Of a DNA stretch of 29,090 nucleotides, positions 22,060 through 29,090 are shown one piece after another. The DNA is from JBCCAG01 sp050330955 (GTDB lineage: Bacteria > Cyanobacteriota > Cyanobacteriia > CAKZMO01). The position numbers and the translations under genes were made by a program. The stretch spans positions 1 to 29,090 of the forward strand of contig JBHJHJ010000162.1 in NCBI GenBank assembly GCA_050330955.1, in the 5' to 3' direction. Under the pieces are notes generated by a model. The model saw nothing but the letters and a program-made list of their open reading frames with translations. It had not been told where the DNA came from and did no database searches. Each line of letters begins with the position of its first letter. Position 1 is the first letter of the stretch.

Positions 22060-22455
22060 ATGGCAAAGCAACCGGTGCGAAAGTCGGGGCCAAGGAAGCA
22101 AAAGCGCAACGTCCCCAATGGCGTCGCGCATATTCGCTCCACCTTCAACAACACAATTGTCACCATTACAGACGCGAGCGGTGAGGCCATATCGTGGGCT
22201 TCTGCAGGCTCAAGCGGATTTAAAGGTGCTAAGAAAGGGACGCCATTTGCAGCTCAGACCGCAGCCGAGAGTGCTGCTAGACGCGCCATGGATCAGGGGA
22301 TGCGGCAGATTGAGGTCATGGTCAGCGGTCCTGGCTCAGGCCGTGAGACAGCCATTCGTGCACTACAGGGTGCTGGGCTTGAAATTACGCTCATTCGTGA
22401 CGTGACCCCTATTCCCCACAATGGGTGCCGTCCTCCAAAGCGCCGCCGCGTCTAG
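22060..22455 (+). CDS. rpsK: 30S ribosomal protein S11
   Basis: The protein has 131 residues containing HIRSTFNNTIVTITDASGEA and the end IRDVTPIPHNGCRPPKRRRV, both S11 signatures. S11 lies on the platform near the mRNA exit and binds with S6 and S18. TAGGAAACC precedes the ATG. In E. coli rpsD follows; here it is absent and rpoA comes after a 174-nt gap. Confidence 0.98.
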   Translation: MAKQPVRKSGPRKQKRNVPNGVAHIRSTFNNTIVTITDASGEAISWASAGSSGFKGAKKGTPFAAQTAAESAARRAMDQGMRQIEVMVSGPGSGRETAIRALQGAGLEITLIRDVTPIPHNGCRPPKRRRV

Positions 22456-22629
22456 ACAAGCGCAGTAGCGCTACGAAGGGTTTATCTGGAACCGTGATGA
22501 TTGTGGTGATTGTGGACCGACGATCGTATCGGTTGGTGCATGCTCGCGATCGCAGATTAGTTTGATGAAATCGAGGCTGGGGCAGGTCAGCGAACTTGCC
22601 CATCAGCTCAAACCGAGGGAGGCTGCTTG

Positions 22630-23577
22630 ATGGCACAGTTTCAAGTTGAATGCGTAGAATCAGATACGAGCCCGACTCAGGGCCTGTACGGAAAGTTTGT
22701 AATGGAGCCTCTAGAGCGAGGGCAGGGCATCACCGTTGGTAACGCACTGCGCCGGGTACTGCTTTCCAATCTTCAGGGTACTGCAATCACAGCCGTTCGG
22801 ATTTCTGGCGTGACCCATGAGTTCACGACGGTTCCCGGTGTTAGAGAGGATGTGTTAGACATCCTGCTCAACATGAAAGAGGTTGTGTTGAAGAGCTACT
22901 CATCCCAAGCTCAGATCGGCCGGCTGCTGGTCCAAGGGCCGGTGACCGTAACGGCAGGACACCTAGACTTACCTGCAGAGGTCGAGGTCGTAAACCCATC
23001 CCACTACATTGCCACTGTGGCAGCGGGAGCGACTTTGGAAATGGAGTTCCGCGTCGAGGCTGGCATTGGTTACCGGGCAGTGGACCGGAGCTACGATGAG
23101 ACGGCGGCACTGGACTTCCTGCAGATTGACGCAATTTTTATGCCCGTTCATAAAGTCAACTACTCTGTTGAGAATGCGCGCGTCGGCGGTTCTTTGGAGC
23201 AGGACCGGCTGATTCTTGATATCTGGACTAACGGTAGCTTGACGCCCCAAGACGCGATGAGTCAAGCCGCTAACATTCTGGTGACGCTATTTGATCCCCT
23301 CAAGGACGTCACCATGGTGGCCGATGAGGAGACGGATACTCCAGAGGAGAACCCCGAAAGCCAAATTCCTATCGAGGAGCTTCAGCTCTCTGTCAGAGCC
23401 TACAACTGCCTCAAGCGGGCCCAGATTAATTCTGTTGCCGATCTGCTGGATTACACTCAAGAAGATCTGCTAGAGATCAAAAATTTCGGCGCCAAGTCTG
23501 CTGAAGAGGTGATTGAGGCCTTGCAGGAGCGGTTGGGGATTACTCTGCCCCACGAAAAGTCCTCTAAGCCTGGTTAG
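22630..23577 (+). CDS. rpoA: DNA-directed RNA polymerase subunit alpha
   Basis: The protein has 315 residues from the ATG at 22630 (GGGAGG upstream; a TTG one codon earlier is possible). The N-terminal domain (about 1-230) includes FVMEPLERGQGITVGNALRR and mediates dimerisation and beta/beta' assembly. A linker rich in Glu/Asp (about 233-250) leads to the C-terminal domain (about 252-310, ending EEVIEALQERLGI) that binds UP elements and activators such as NtcA. Confidence 0.98.
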   Translation: MAQFQVECVESDTSPTQGLYGKFVMEPLERGQGITVGNALRRVLLSNLQGTAITAVRISGVTHEFTTVPGVREDVLDILLNMKEVVLKSYSSQAQIGRLLVQGPVTVTAGHLDLPAEVEVVNPSHYIATVAAGATLEMEFRVEAGIGYRAVDRSYDETAALDFLQIDAIFMPVHKVNYSVENARVGGSLEQDRLILDIWTNGSLTPQDAMSQAANILVTLFDPLKDVTMVADEETDTPEENPESQIPIEELQLSVRAYNCLKRAQINSVADLLDYTQEDLLEIKNFGAKSAEEVIEALQERLGITLPHEKSSKPG

Positions 23578-23649
23578 TGCGGCGTGAATCCTGCCGCCTA
23601 CCTATATCGAAACCGTTAAGTTCACTGTTTATAACCCCGATTCAACGTC

Positions 23650-24000
23650 ATGCGTCATAGTCGTCGTGTTCACCAGCTTGGCAAGCCAGCCGACCAGCGC
23701 CGCGCCATGCTGCGATCGCTCACCACCCAGCTTATCCGCCATGGCCGCGTCAAAACCACCAAGGCTAGGGCGCGCGCCGTTCGCGAAACCACCGATAAGA
23801 TGATCACTCTTGCGAAGGACGGCTCCTTAGCCGCCCGTCGTCGCGCCATGGGCTATCTCTACGATAAAGACTTGGTTCACGCGCTGTTCGAGGGAGCTGC
23901 CGATCGGTATGGCGAGCGCAATGGCGGGTATACCCGGGTGGTGCGCACCGTCCGTCGTCGCGGCGACAACGCTGAAATGGCCATCATCGAGCTGACTTAA
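23650..24000 (+). CDS. rplQ: 50S ribosomal protein L17
   Basis: The protein has 116 residues starting MRHSRRVHQLGKPADQRRAM, with LTTQLIRHGRVKTTKARARA and the C-terminal TRVVRTVRRRGDNAEMAIIE. L17 is near the tunnel exit and ends the classical alpha operon. No Shine-Dalgarno sequence is seen before the ATG. Two nt separate it from truA. Confidence 0.98.
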   Translation: MRHSRRVHQLGKPADQRRAMLRSLTTQLIRHGRVKTTKARARAVRETTDKMITLAKDGSLAARRRAMGYLYDKDLVHALFEGAADRYGERNGGYTRVVRTVRRRGDNAEMAIIELT

Positions 24001-24002
24001 GC

Positions 24003-24869
24003 ATGGCGGTGTCTCCCTCGGATTACTCTGGCGCTAACGGCGCTGCTTCAGTGGGGCAGCGCCGCATCGCTATGGTGATTCAGTACGTGGGGACTCACTA
24101 TCACGGCTGGCAGCGCCAGCCCCACCACATCAGCATCCAGGAAGTGATCGAAACGGTGCTCCATGAGTTTTTGGGGGGCGCCGTCGTGGTTCATGCCGCT
24201 GGGCGCACCGACTCAGGAGTACATGCGGCAGCTCAGGTTGCCCATTTCGATGCCCCAGGGCATATTCCAGCTCACCGATGGGCCAGCATCTTAAACGGCA
24301 GGTTGCCCAAAGACATCGTGATTCGGGCATCAGCAGAGGTGGGCTCAAGCTGGCACGCCCGGTTCTCCGCACTCTGGCGGCGATATCGCTACACTATATA
24401 TACAGACCGGCATCCTAATCTATTCGTGCGTCCCTTTAGCTGGCACTACTACCACGAGCCCATAGACGCAGGGAAGATTCGCGCCGCGCTGCAGCCCCTC
24501 CTAGGCCGTCATCACCTTGCTGCGTTTCACCGGGCAGGCTCAGATAGGCCGCACTCCTGGGTTGATGTTCAAGATACGGTGTGCGAGCGCAGCGGCCCTT
24601 TCGTCCGGGTCGAACTACAGGCCAGTGGATTCTTGTATGGCATGGTGCGCCTGCTGGTCGGTATGCTAGTGGACGTGGGCTGCGGCAAGCGATCGCTGGC
24701 TTCGTTTCAGGACGTTTGGCAGCTTGAGCAGCGCGATCAGGTGAAATACGCCGCCCCGCCTCAAGGGCTGTGCCTGCTACGAGTGGGCTACCCTGATATT
24801 CCCTTCTCTCGGGAAATCTGGTATGATACGCAACCGCTCTTTTGCCTGCCTACGCCAGTGCCCACATAA
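24003..24869 (+). CDS. truA: tRNA pseudouridine(38-40) synthase TruA
   Basis: The protein has 288 residues. The catalytic motif GRTDSGVHAAAQVAHF places Asp70 as the nucleophile. Further conserved blocks are YHGWQRQP near the N-terminus and ASGFLYGMVRLLVGMLVDVG. TruA converts U38-U40 in the anticodon arm of many tRNAs to pseudouridine. The first 20 residues are an unconserved Ser/Gly/Ala-rich extension; a later start is possible, but the ATG 2 nt after rplQ fits coupling. Confidence 0.97.
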   Translation: MAVSPSDYSGANGAASVGQRRIAMVIQYVGTHYHGWQRQPHHISIQEVIETVLHEFLGGAVVVHAAGRTDSGVHAAAQVAHFDAPGHIPAHRWASILNGRLPKDIVIRASAEVGSSWHARFSALWRRYRYTIYTDRHPNLFVRPFSWHYYHEPIDAGKIRAALQPLLGRHHLAAFHRAGSDRPHSWVDVQDTVCERSGPFVRVELQASGFLYGMVRLLVGMLVDVGCGKRSLASFQDVWQLEQRDQVKYAAPPQGLCLLRVGYPDIPFSREIWYDTQPLFCLPTPVPT

Positions 24870-24967
24870 GCCTGACAGGCACAGGCCTCAAAACCTTTTA
24901 ATAAAGCAGACCTTTGATCTACTGCTCTCCTCGATTTAACTTAGCAAACCGCGTAAACCGCTGACCC

Positions 24968-25438
24968 ATGAACACCGCTACTCCAAACAGAACCTATGTC
25001 CCGCCAGTTGATGCTTTCGAGCGCAACTGGTACGTCGTCGACGCTGCCGATCAGCGGCTGGGCAGACTCGCAACTGCGATCGCAACCGTCTTGAGAGGAA
25101 AGAACAAGCCCATTTACTCGCCCCACATGGACACGGGGGACTTTGTCGTGGTGATCAACGCGGAAAAGGTTGACGTCACCGGGCGAAAGCGGGAGCAAAA
25201 GCTCTACCGGCGTCACTCGGGTCGCCCAGGCGGCATGAAGGTTGAGACCTTCGATAAGCTGCAGGCGAGGGTCCCAGAGCGCATCATTGAGCAGGCCGTC
25301 AAAGGCATGCTGCCTAAAAATGCCCTGGGTCGGAAGCTATTCACCAAGCTCAAAGTCTACTCCGGACCGGACCATCCCCACGATGCCCAAAAGCCGGAAA
25401 TCTTGACCGTCAACACCATTTCTACAGGAGATAAATAA
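24968..25438 (+). CDS. rplM: 50S ribosomal protein L13
   Basis: The protein has 156 residues with WYVVDAADQRLGRLATAIAT, HMDTGDFVVVINAEK and VKGMLPKNALGRKLFTKLKV. L13 is an early assembly protein of the large subunit. The ATG follows GACCC without a Shine-Dalgarno sequence. Its stop overlaps the rpsI start by one base (TAATG), the usual L13-S9 coupling. Confidence 0.98.
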   Translation: MNTATPNRTYVPPVDAFERNWYVVDAADQRLGRLATAIATVLRGKNKPIYSPHMDTGDFVVVINAEKVDVTGRKREQKLYRRHSGRPGGMKVETFDKLQARVPERIIEQAVKGMLPKNALGRKLFTKLKVYSGPDHPHDAQKPEILTVNTISTGDK

Positions 25439-25851
25439 TGCAGGCAGAGGATAGAGCAGGCCGCGCTGTGTACTGGGGCACAGGCCGACGCAAGTCTTCA
25501 GTGGCGCGAGTGCGTCTTGTCCCCGGTAGCGGCCAGATTATCATCAACGGTAAGCCTGGCGAAGAATATCTCCAGTTCAACCATGGCTACATCGCCGCTG
25601 CTAAAGCGCCGCTGGAGACCCTGGGGCTAGAATCGGAGTATGACATTTTGGTCAACGCCCACGGCGGCGGACTGACGGGTCAGGCGGGCTCCATTAAGCT
25701 TGGGGTAGCCCGGGCACTGTGCGAGCTAGATCCCGAGAACCGAAAGCCCCTCAAAGTTGAGGGCTACCTCACCCGCGATCCTAGGGCCAAAGAGCGGAAG
25801 AAGTACGGTCTGCACAAAGCGCGTAAGGCGCCCCAGTTCTCAAAGCGTTAA
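25438..25851 (+). CDS. rpsI: 30S ribosomal protein S9
   Basis: The protein has 137 residues with YWGTGRRKSSVARVRLVPGS near the N-terminus and the C-terminal KERKKYGLHKARKAPQFSKR, whose last basic residues touch the P-site tRNA anticodon loop. GGAGAT lies at the end of rplM, and TAATG links the two genes. Confidence 0.98.
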   Translation: MQAEDRAGRAVYWGTGRRKSSVARVRLVPGSGQIIINGKPGEEYLQFNHGYIAAAKAPLETLGLESEYDILVNAHGGGLTGQAGSIKLGVARALCELDPENRKPLKVEGYLTRDPRAKERKKYGLHKARKAPQFSKR

Positions 25852-25905
25852 ATTCGCTGCGCTACGACAACATTTTGATTTCATTAACTGTTTTACTTAA
25901 GACCC

Positions 25906-26163
25906 ATGCCCAAAGATATTCACCCCGAATGGTACCCCGAGGCCAAGGTTTACTGTAATGGTGAGCTAGTCACCACCGTAGGCTCCACTAAGCCCGAGCT
26001 ACACGTGGACGTGTGGTCAGGTAACCACCCCTTCTTTACCGGAACCCAGAAAATCATCGATACCGAGGGTCGCGTTGAGCGCTTTCTGCGTAAGTACGGC
26101 ATGGTGGACTCCTCCCAGGCGCCTTCAGATGGTGATGCCAAGGCGGATGACGCCAAGTCATAA
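25906..26163 (+). CDS. rpmE: 50S ribosomal protein L31, zinc-free form
   Basis: The protein has 85 residues with MPKDIHPEWYPEAKVYCNGE and DVWSGNHPFFTGTQK. Only one of the four cysteines of zinc-binding L31 remains (Cys17), so this is the C-minus type. The C-terminus is an acidic Asp/Ala-rich tail (about 70-85). L31 bridges the 5S rRNA region with the small-subunit head. No Shine-Dalgarno sequence is seen before the ATG. Confidence 0.95.
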   Translation: MPKDIHPEWYPEAKVYCNGELVTTVGSTKPELHVDVWSGNHPFFTGTQKIIDTEGRVERFLRKYGMVDSSQAPSDGDAKADDAKS

Positions 26164-26183
26164 TCGCTAGCTGCCTCTGAGAA

Positions 26184-26233
26184 CGCGCTGTTCCGAATAG
26201 CGCGATCGCCGCAGGTGGGTAAACCTGCCCACC
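26184..26233 (+). repeat. Two hairpins in the rpmE-prfA spacer
   Basis: CGCGCT/AGCGCG (26184-26189 with 26199-26204) and GGTGGGT/GCCCACC (26214-26220 with 26227-26233, one G-T pair) form adjacent stems. Neither has a T tract. They may be a processing site or a weak terminator before prfA. Confidence 0.45.
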
Positions 26234-26266
26234 CCCTTCAACTGACAAAACCTACAAGGTGCTGGT

Positions 26267-27376
26267 ATGGCTGAGTCCTACATGCTGGAAAAGCTCGAGT
26301 CTGTAGAGCAGACTTTTGACGAGCTCACAAGACGCTTGGCGGATCCAGACGTGGCTTCAGATCCAGCCGAATTTCAGCAGGTGGCGACAGCGCGGGCTTC
26401 TTTAGAGGAGACCGTGACCACCTTTAATGAGTGGAAGGCCGCTCAGGAAGAGCTTGCTGGTGCGCAACAGGTGCTTAAGGAGTCCTCCAGCGATCCAGAG
26501 CTGCGGCAGATGGCTGACCTAGAGGTAAAAGAGCTAGAGGCCCAGATTGCTCAACTCGAAGACCGACTTAAGATCCTGCTGCTGCCCCGCGACCCCAATG
26601 ACGACAAGAACATCATGCTGGAGATCCGGGCCGGGACCGGCGGCGATGAGGCCGGCATCTGGGCCGGGGATTTAGTGCGCATGTACTCTCGCTACGCTGA
26701 GGGGCAAAGCTGGCAGGTGAAGCTAGTAAGCGAATCCACGGCGGACATGGGCGGCTTCAAGGAAGCGATTTTGGAGATTCGTGGTGGCCAGGTCTACAGC
26801 AAGCTGAAGTATGAAGCCGGGGTTCACCGAGTACAGCGGGTGCCGGTGACCGAAGCGGGGGGCCGGGTCCACACTTCTACAGCCACGGTGGCGGTGATGC
26901 CCGAGGTGGACGACGTCGAAGTGAAAATCGACGCTAAGGATATTGAGATGAGCACGGCGCGGTCGGGCGGTGCGGGGGGTCAAAACGTCAACAAGGTGGA
27001 GACGGCGGTAGACCTGTTCCACAAGCCTACGGGCATTCGTATTTTTTGTACTGAGGAGCGATCGCAGCTTCAGAACCGGGAGCGGGCCATGCAGATTCTG
27101 CGGGCCAAGCTGTATGAGCTGGAGCTCCAGGAGCAGCAGGCTGAAATTACTTCGAGGCGGCGATCGCAGGTGGGCACCGGGTCACGCTCTGAGAAAATTC
27201 GCACCTACAATTACAAAGACAACCGCGCCACCGACCACCGCCTCGGCGAAAACTTCACCCTCACCAGCGTGCTGGAGGGGGATATCGAGACAATTATTCA
27301 GTCCTGCATTTCCCAAGACCAGCAGGAGCAGCTTCAGGAGCTGGCTGCGTCTTCCACTTCGCCTTCGGCAGTTTAG
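26267..27376 (+). CDS. prfA: Peptide chain release factor 1
   Basis: The protein has 369 residues. It contains the GGQ motif (237-239, within SGGAGGQNVNK) that triggers peptidyl-tRNA hydrolysis. The stop-codon recognition tripeptide is PVT (193-195, in VQRVPVTEAGGRVHTS), the PxT form that marks RF1 (UAA/UAG) as opposed to the SPF of RF2. The N-terminal coiled-coil-like domain spans about 1-105. It ends the translation block. An AGTTTAG-GG-CTAAACT palindrome overlaps the stop codon. Confidence 0.98.
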   Translation: MAESYMLEKLESVEQTFDELTRRLADPDVASDPAEFQQVATARASLEETVTTFNEWKAAQEELAGAQQVLKESSSDPELRQMADLEVKELEAQIAQLEDRLKILLLPRDPNDDKNIMLEIRAGTGGDEAGIWAGDLVRMYSRYAEGQSWQVKLVSESTADMGGFKEAILEIRGGQVYSKLKYEAGVHRVQRVPVTEAGGRVHTSTATVAVMPEVDDVEVKIDAKDIEMSTARSGGAGGQNVNKVETAVDLFHKPTGIRIFCTEERSQLQNRERAMQILRAKLYELELQEQQAEITSRRRSQVGTGSRSEKIRTYNYKDNRATDHRLGENFTLTSVLEGDIETIIQSCISQDQQEQLQELAASSTSPSAV

Positions 27377-27418
27377 GGCTAAACTAAAGCTGGTACTCTA
27401 GTATTGGTTGGGCTAGCC

Positions 27419-28663
27419 ATGGCGCGTTTTCTGCACATCGCCGATATTCACCTGGGCTTCAACCGCTACGATTGCCCTGAGCGCACCAAAGATTTCTTCT
27501 ATACCCTCTACGACGTGCTGCAAACCCACGCAGTAGAGGCAAAGGTCGATTTCGTAGCGATCGCGGGAGACCTATTCGAGCACCGCAACATTCAGCCCGC
27601 TATCCTCAACCAGGCCCAGAAATGTCTGCGGCTGCTCCAAGACGCCAATATTCCAGCCGTCGCCATCGAGGGCAACCACGACAACCGCCCCTACGGCACC
27701 AACACCAACTGGCTGCGCTACCTTGCCGACTGGGGTCTGCTCGTCCTGCTGGAGCCGACGGAGGGCGAAGAGACCGTCTATCAGCCCTGGACTCCAAAAA
27801 ATCGCCGTGGCGGCTACATCGACCTAGACTGCGGCGTGCGGGTTCTGGGAAGCCACTGGTACGGTGCCGCCGCCCCCAGCGCGATTGCCCAGCTCGCCGA
27901 GGCGATCGCCCAGCTTCCCCAGACCGCTGGGCACACGGTTATGCTGTTTCATCACGGGCTAGAGGGTCAAGTGGCCCGCTACGCCGGAGCCTTGCGATAC
28001 AGCGATTTGGCCCCGCTACAGCAGGCCGGCGTCGATTATCTGGCCTTGGGCCACATCCACAAGCACTACTGCGTCGAAAACTGGATCTTCAACCCCGGCT
28101 CCCTAGAGGCCAACAGCATCGAGGAGAGCAGCTACGTGCGCGGGGCCTACGCCGTCGAGATCGGTCCTGACGGTATCCGCGCCGAGCTGCAGCGCCATTA
28201 CCGGCAGCGGGCAGTGGTGCGCCTACAGCTGCAGACGAGGGGCAAAGAGACCGCCGACGATCTGGCCCAGGCCGCCCGTGATCTCGTAGCGCAGGCCATT
28301 GGCGACGGCAGGCTCGCTCCCCAGCAGCGGCCGATCACCGAGCTGCGAATCGAGGGGGCTGTGGGCTTCGATCCGCTGGAGCTAGACGTGCGGGCTCTGC
28401 AGCAAGCGCTACAGCAGGCGAGCAGCTCCCTTATTTTTCTGCTCCGCTACGCAGTGGATGCGATCGCCTACCAGACCCCGCTTCAGGACGGCGATCGTAG
28501 GCAGATTGAGCAGGAGACCTACCGCGATCTGATCGCGGCCCACAATAGCTATAAGCGTCAGGCCGAGCGGCTCGTTCCCGGCCTCGTAGGGCTTCAGGAG
28601 ATGACTTTAGAGGATCGAGCCGACGACGAGCTCTATCAGTTCTTGGGTACGCTGCTGGACTAG
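27419..28663 (+). CDS. SbcD/Mre11-like metallophosphoesterase (DNA repair nuclease)
   Basis: The ATG at 27419 gives 414 residues starting MARFLHIADIHLGFNRYDCP; a TTG at 27404 would add five. The calcineurin-type di-metal site is complete: Asp9 and His11, Asp51 (AIAGDLFEH), Asn86 and His87 (EGNHDN), His178/179 (FHHGLEG), and His212 and His214 (LGHIHKH). The layout fits SbcD/Mre11 exonucleases that process double-strand breaks with an SbcC/Rad50 ATPase. No sbcC is adjacent. The C-terminal third (about 260-414) is less conserved. A stand-alone phosphoesterase role is possible. Confidence 0.88.
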   Translation: MARFLHIADIHLGFNRYDCPERTKDFFYTLYDVLQTHAVEAKVDFVAIAGDLFEHRNIQPAILNQAQKCLRLLQDANIPAVAIEGNHDNRPYGTNTNWLRYLADWGLLVLLEPTEGEETVYQPWTPKNRRGGYIDLDCGVRVLGSHWYGAAAPSAIAQLAEAIAQLPQTAGHTVMLFHHGLEGQVARYAGALRYSDLAPLQQAGVDYLALGHIHKHYCVENWIFNPGSLEANSIEESSYVRGAYAVEIGPDGIRAELQRHYRQRAVVRLQLQTRGKETADDLAQAARDLVAQAIGDGRLAPQQRPITELRIEGAVGFDPLELDVRALQQALQQASSSLIFLLRYAVDAIAYQTPLQDGDRRQIEQETYRDLIAAHNSYKRQAERLVPGLVGLQEMTLEDRADDELYQFLGTLLD

Positions 28664-28797
28664 CCCCGCACCTGACCTGGCCCAGTTTGGGGATTTGTCC
28701 GAACTAGCTCAGTTGGGCTATCTACACAAACTTATCGTCTCGAAATGTTAAGCTGAACGCAAGTTTGACGGAAAGCATTGGCGGGTAGAGGGACAGT

Positions 28798-29090
28798 ATG
28801 CTGCGGCTAGAGAGCATTATTAAAATTTATCCCACTGGTGAAGTCCTCAAGGACGTGAACTGGGAGGTTACGCCCGGCCATCGGGTTGGGCTCGTGGGCG
28901 CTAACGGTGCCGGTAAATCGACCCAGCTGCGCATCATTACTGGGGAAGAAGAACCCACGTCAGGGGAAATCATTCGCCCTAGCCAGCTGAGAATTGCCTA
29001 CCTCACCCAGGAGTTAGACGTCGATCCCCAAAAAACGGTGCGGGCAGAGCTGTGGACCGTCTTCAATCGCGCCAATCAAATTCAAGAGGG
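28798..29090 (+). CDS. ABC-F family ATPase, N-terminal part (cut by window end)
   Basis: Ninety-seven codons are visible from the ATG at 28798, with GAGGGA upstream. The protein begins MLRLESIIKIYPTGEVLKDV and has Walker A GANGAGKST (34-42), then QLRIAYLTQELD. The pattern matches soluble ABC-F proteins with two ATPase domains and no membrane part. These act on the ribosome in translation or antibiotic protection, or in DNA-related roles (Uup). The subfamily cannot be set from the fragment. Confidence 0.88.
   Translation, partial: MLRLESIIKIYPTGEVLKDVNWEVTPGHRVGLVGANGAGKSTQLRIITGEEEPTSGEIIRPSQLRIAYLTQELDVDPQKTVRAELWTVFNRANQIQE

Noticed and set aside
27622..28170. 182-residue frame inside the SbcD-like gene
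   Set aside because: It is a shadow of the real frame: extremely Arg/Pro/Ala-rich and without motifs, caused by GC-rich codons.
28706..28717. AGCTCAGTTGGG, resembling a tRNA D arm
   Set aside because: No anticodon arm, T arm or acceptor stem can be built around it.
1..29090. CRISPR array, defence island or biosynthetic cluster
   Set aside because: No spaced direct repeats of CRISPR type, no Cas-like or toxin-antitoxin proteins, and no biosynthetic enzymes were seen.

Overview
The window reads as a cyanobacterial chromosome. The octamer GCGATCGC (HIP1) recurs throughout both genes and spacers (for example near 484, 1299, 1736, 5451, 7763, 9310, 10990, 16676 and 24690). There is a gene for NdhN, a subunit known only from cyanobacterial/chloroplast NDH-1. 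The ribosomal gene order, ending rplQ-truA-rplM-rpsI-rpmE-prfA, is the cyanobacterial one. I cannot name the genus; a Leptolyngbya/Synechococcus-like lineage is only a guess.

Layout. Positions 1-1079 look like the right-hand end of an integrated element. They hold a minus-strand gene cut by the window edge and an M15-type D-Ala-D-Ala peptidase, and they abut a 58-nt 3' fragment of a tRNA-Ser(CGA) gene (1080-1137), the typical scar of integration into a tRNA gene. Positions 1148-9742 are ordinary host genes in mixed orientation: a small membrane protein, an ABC-2-type ATPase, a GH13 glycosidase, an orphan TRAP-type solute-binding lipoprotein, a GlsB/YeaQ-type membrane protein, an ammonium transporter behind a possible NtcA site, a small Cys-rich membrane protein, a 1-Cys peroxiredoxin and ndhN. 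A 703-base spacer (9743-10445) follows, with inverted repeats and a probable leader for the next operon.

Positions 10446-27376 are one co-directional block of translation genes: rplC, rplD, rplW, rplB, rpsS, rplV, rpsC, rplP, rpmC, rpsQ, rplN, rplX, rplE, rpsH, rplF, rplR, rpsE, rplO, secY, infA, rpmJ, rpsM, rpsK, rpoA, rplQ, truA, rplM, rpsI, rpmE, prfA. It supplies much of both ribosomal subunits plus the Sec translocon channel, IF-1, the RNA polymerase alpha subunit, tRNA pseudouridine synthase and release factor 1. Relative to E. coli it lacks rpsJ, rpsN, rpmD and rpsD, which is usual for cyanobacteria. It also lacks adk between secY and infA, which is less usual; a hairpin-bearing 111-bp spacer sits there instead. 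A near-consensus sigma-70-type promoter lies just before rpmJ. The window closes with an SbcD/Mre11-like phosphoesterase and the start of an ABC-F ATPase.

I found no complete novel defence or metabolic system. The most informative oddities are the tRNA-Ser scar, a possible NtcA box lying inside a decayed ABC-ATPase fragment upstream of amt, a palindromic operator-like site and short upstream ORF before rplC, a structured element at 9976-10032, the missing adk, and the internal promoter before rpmJ.
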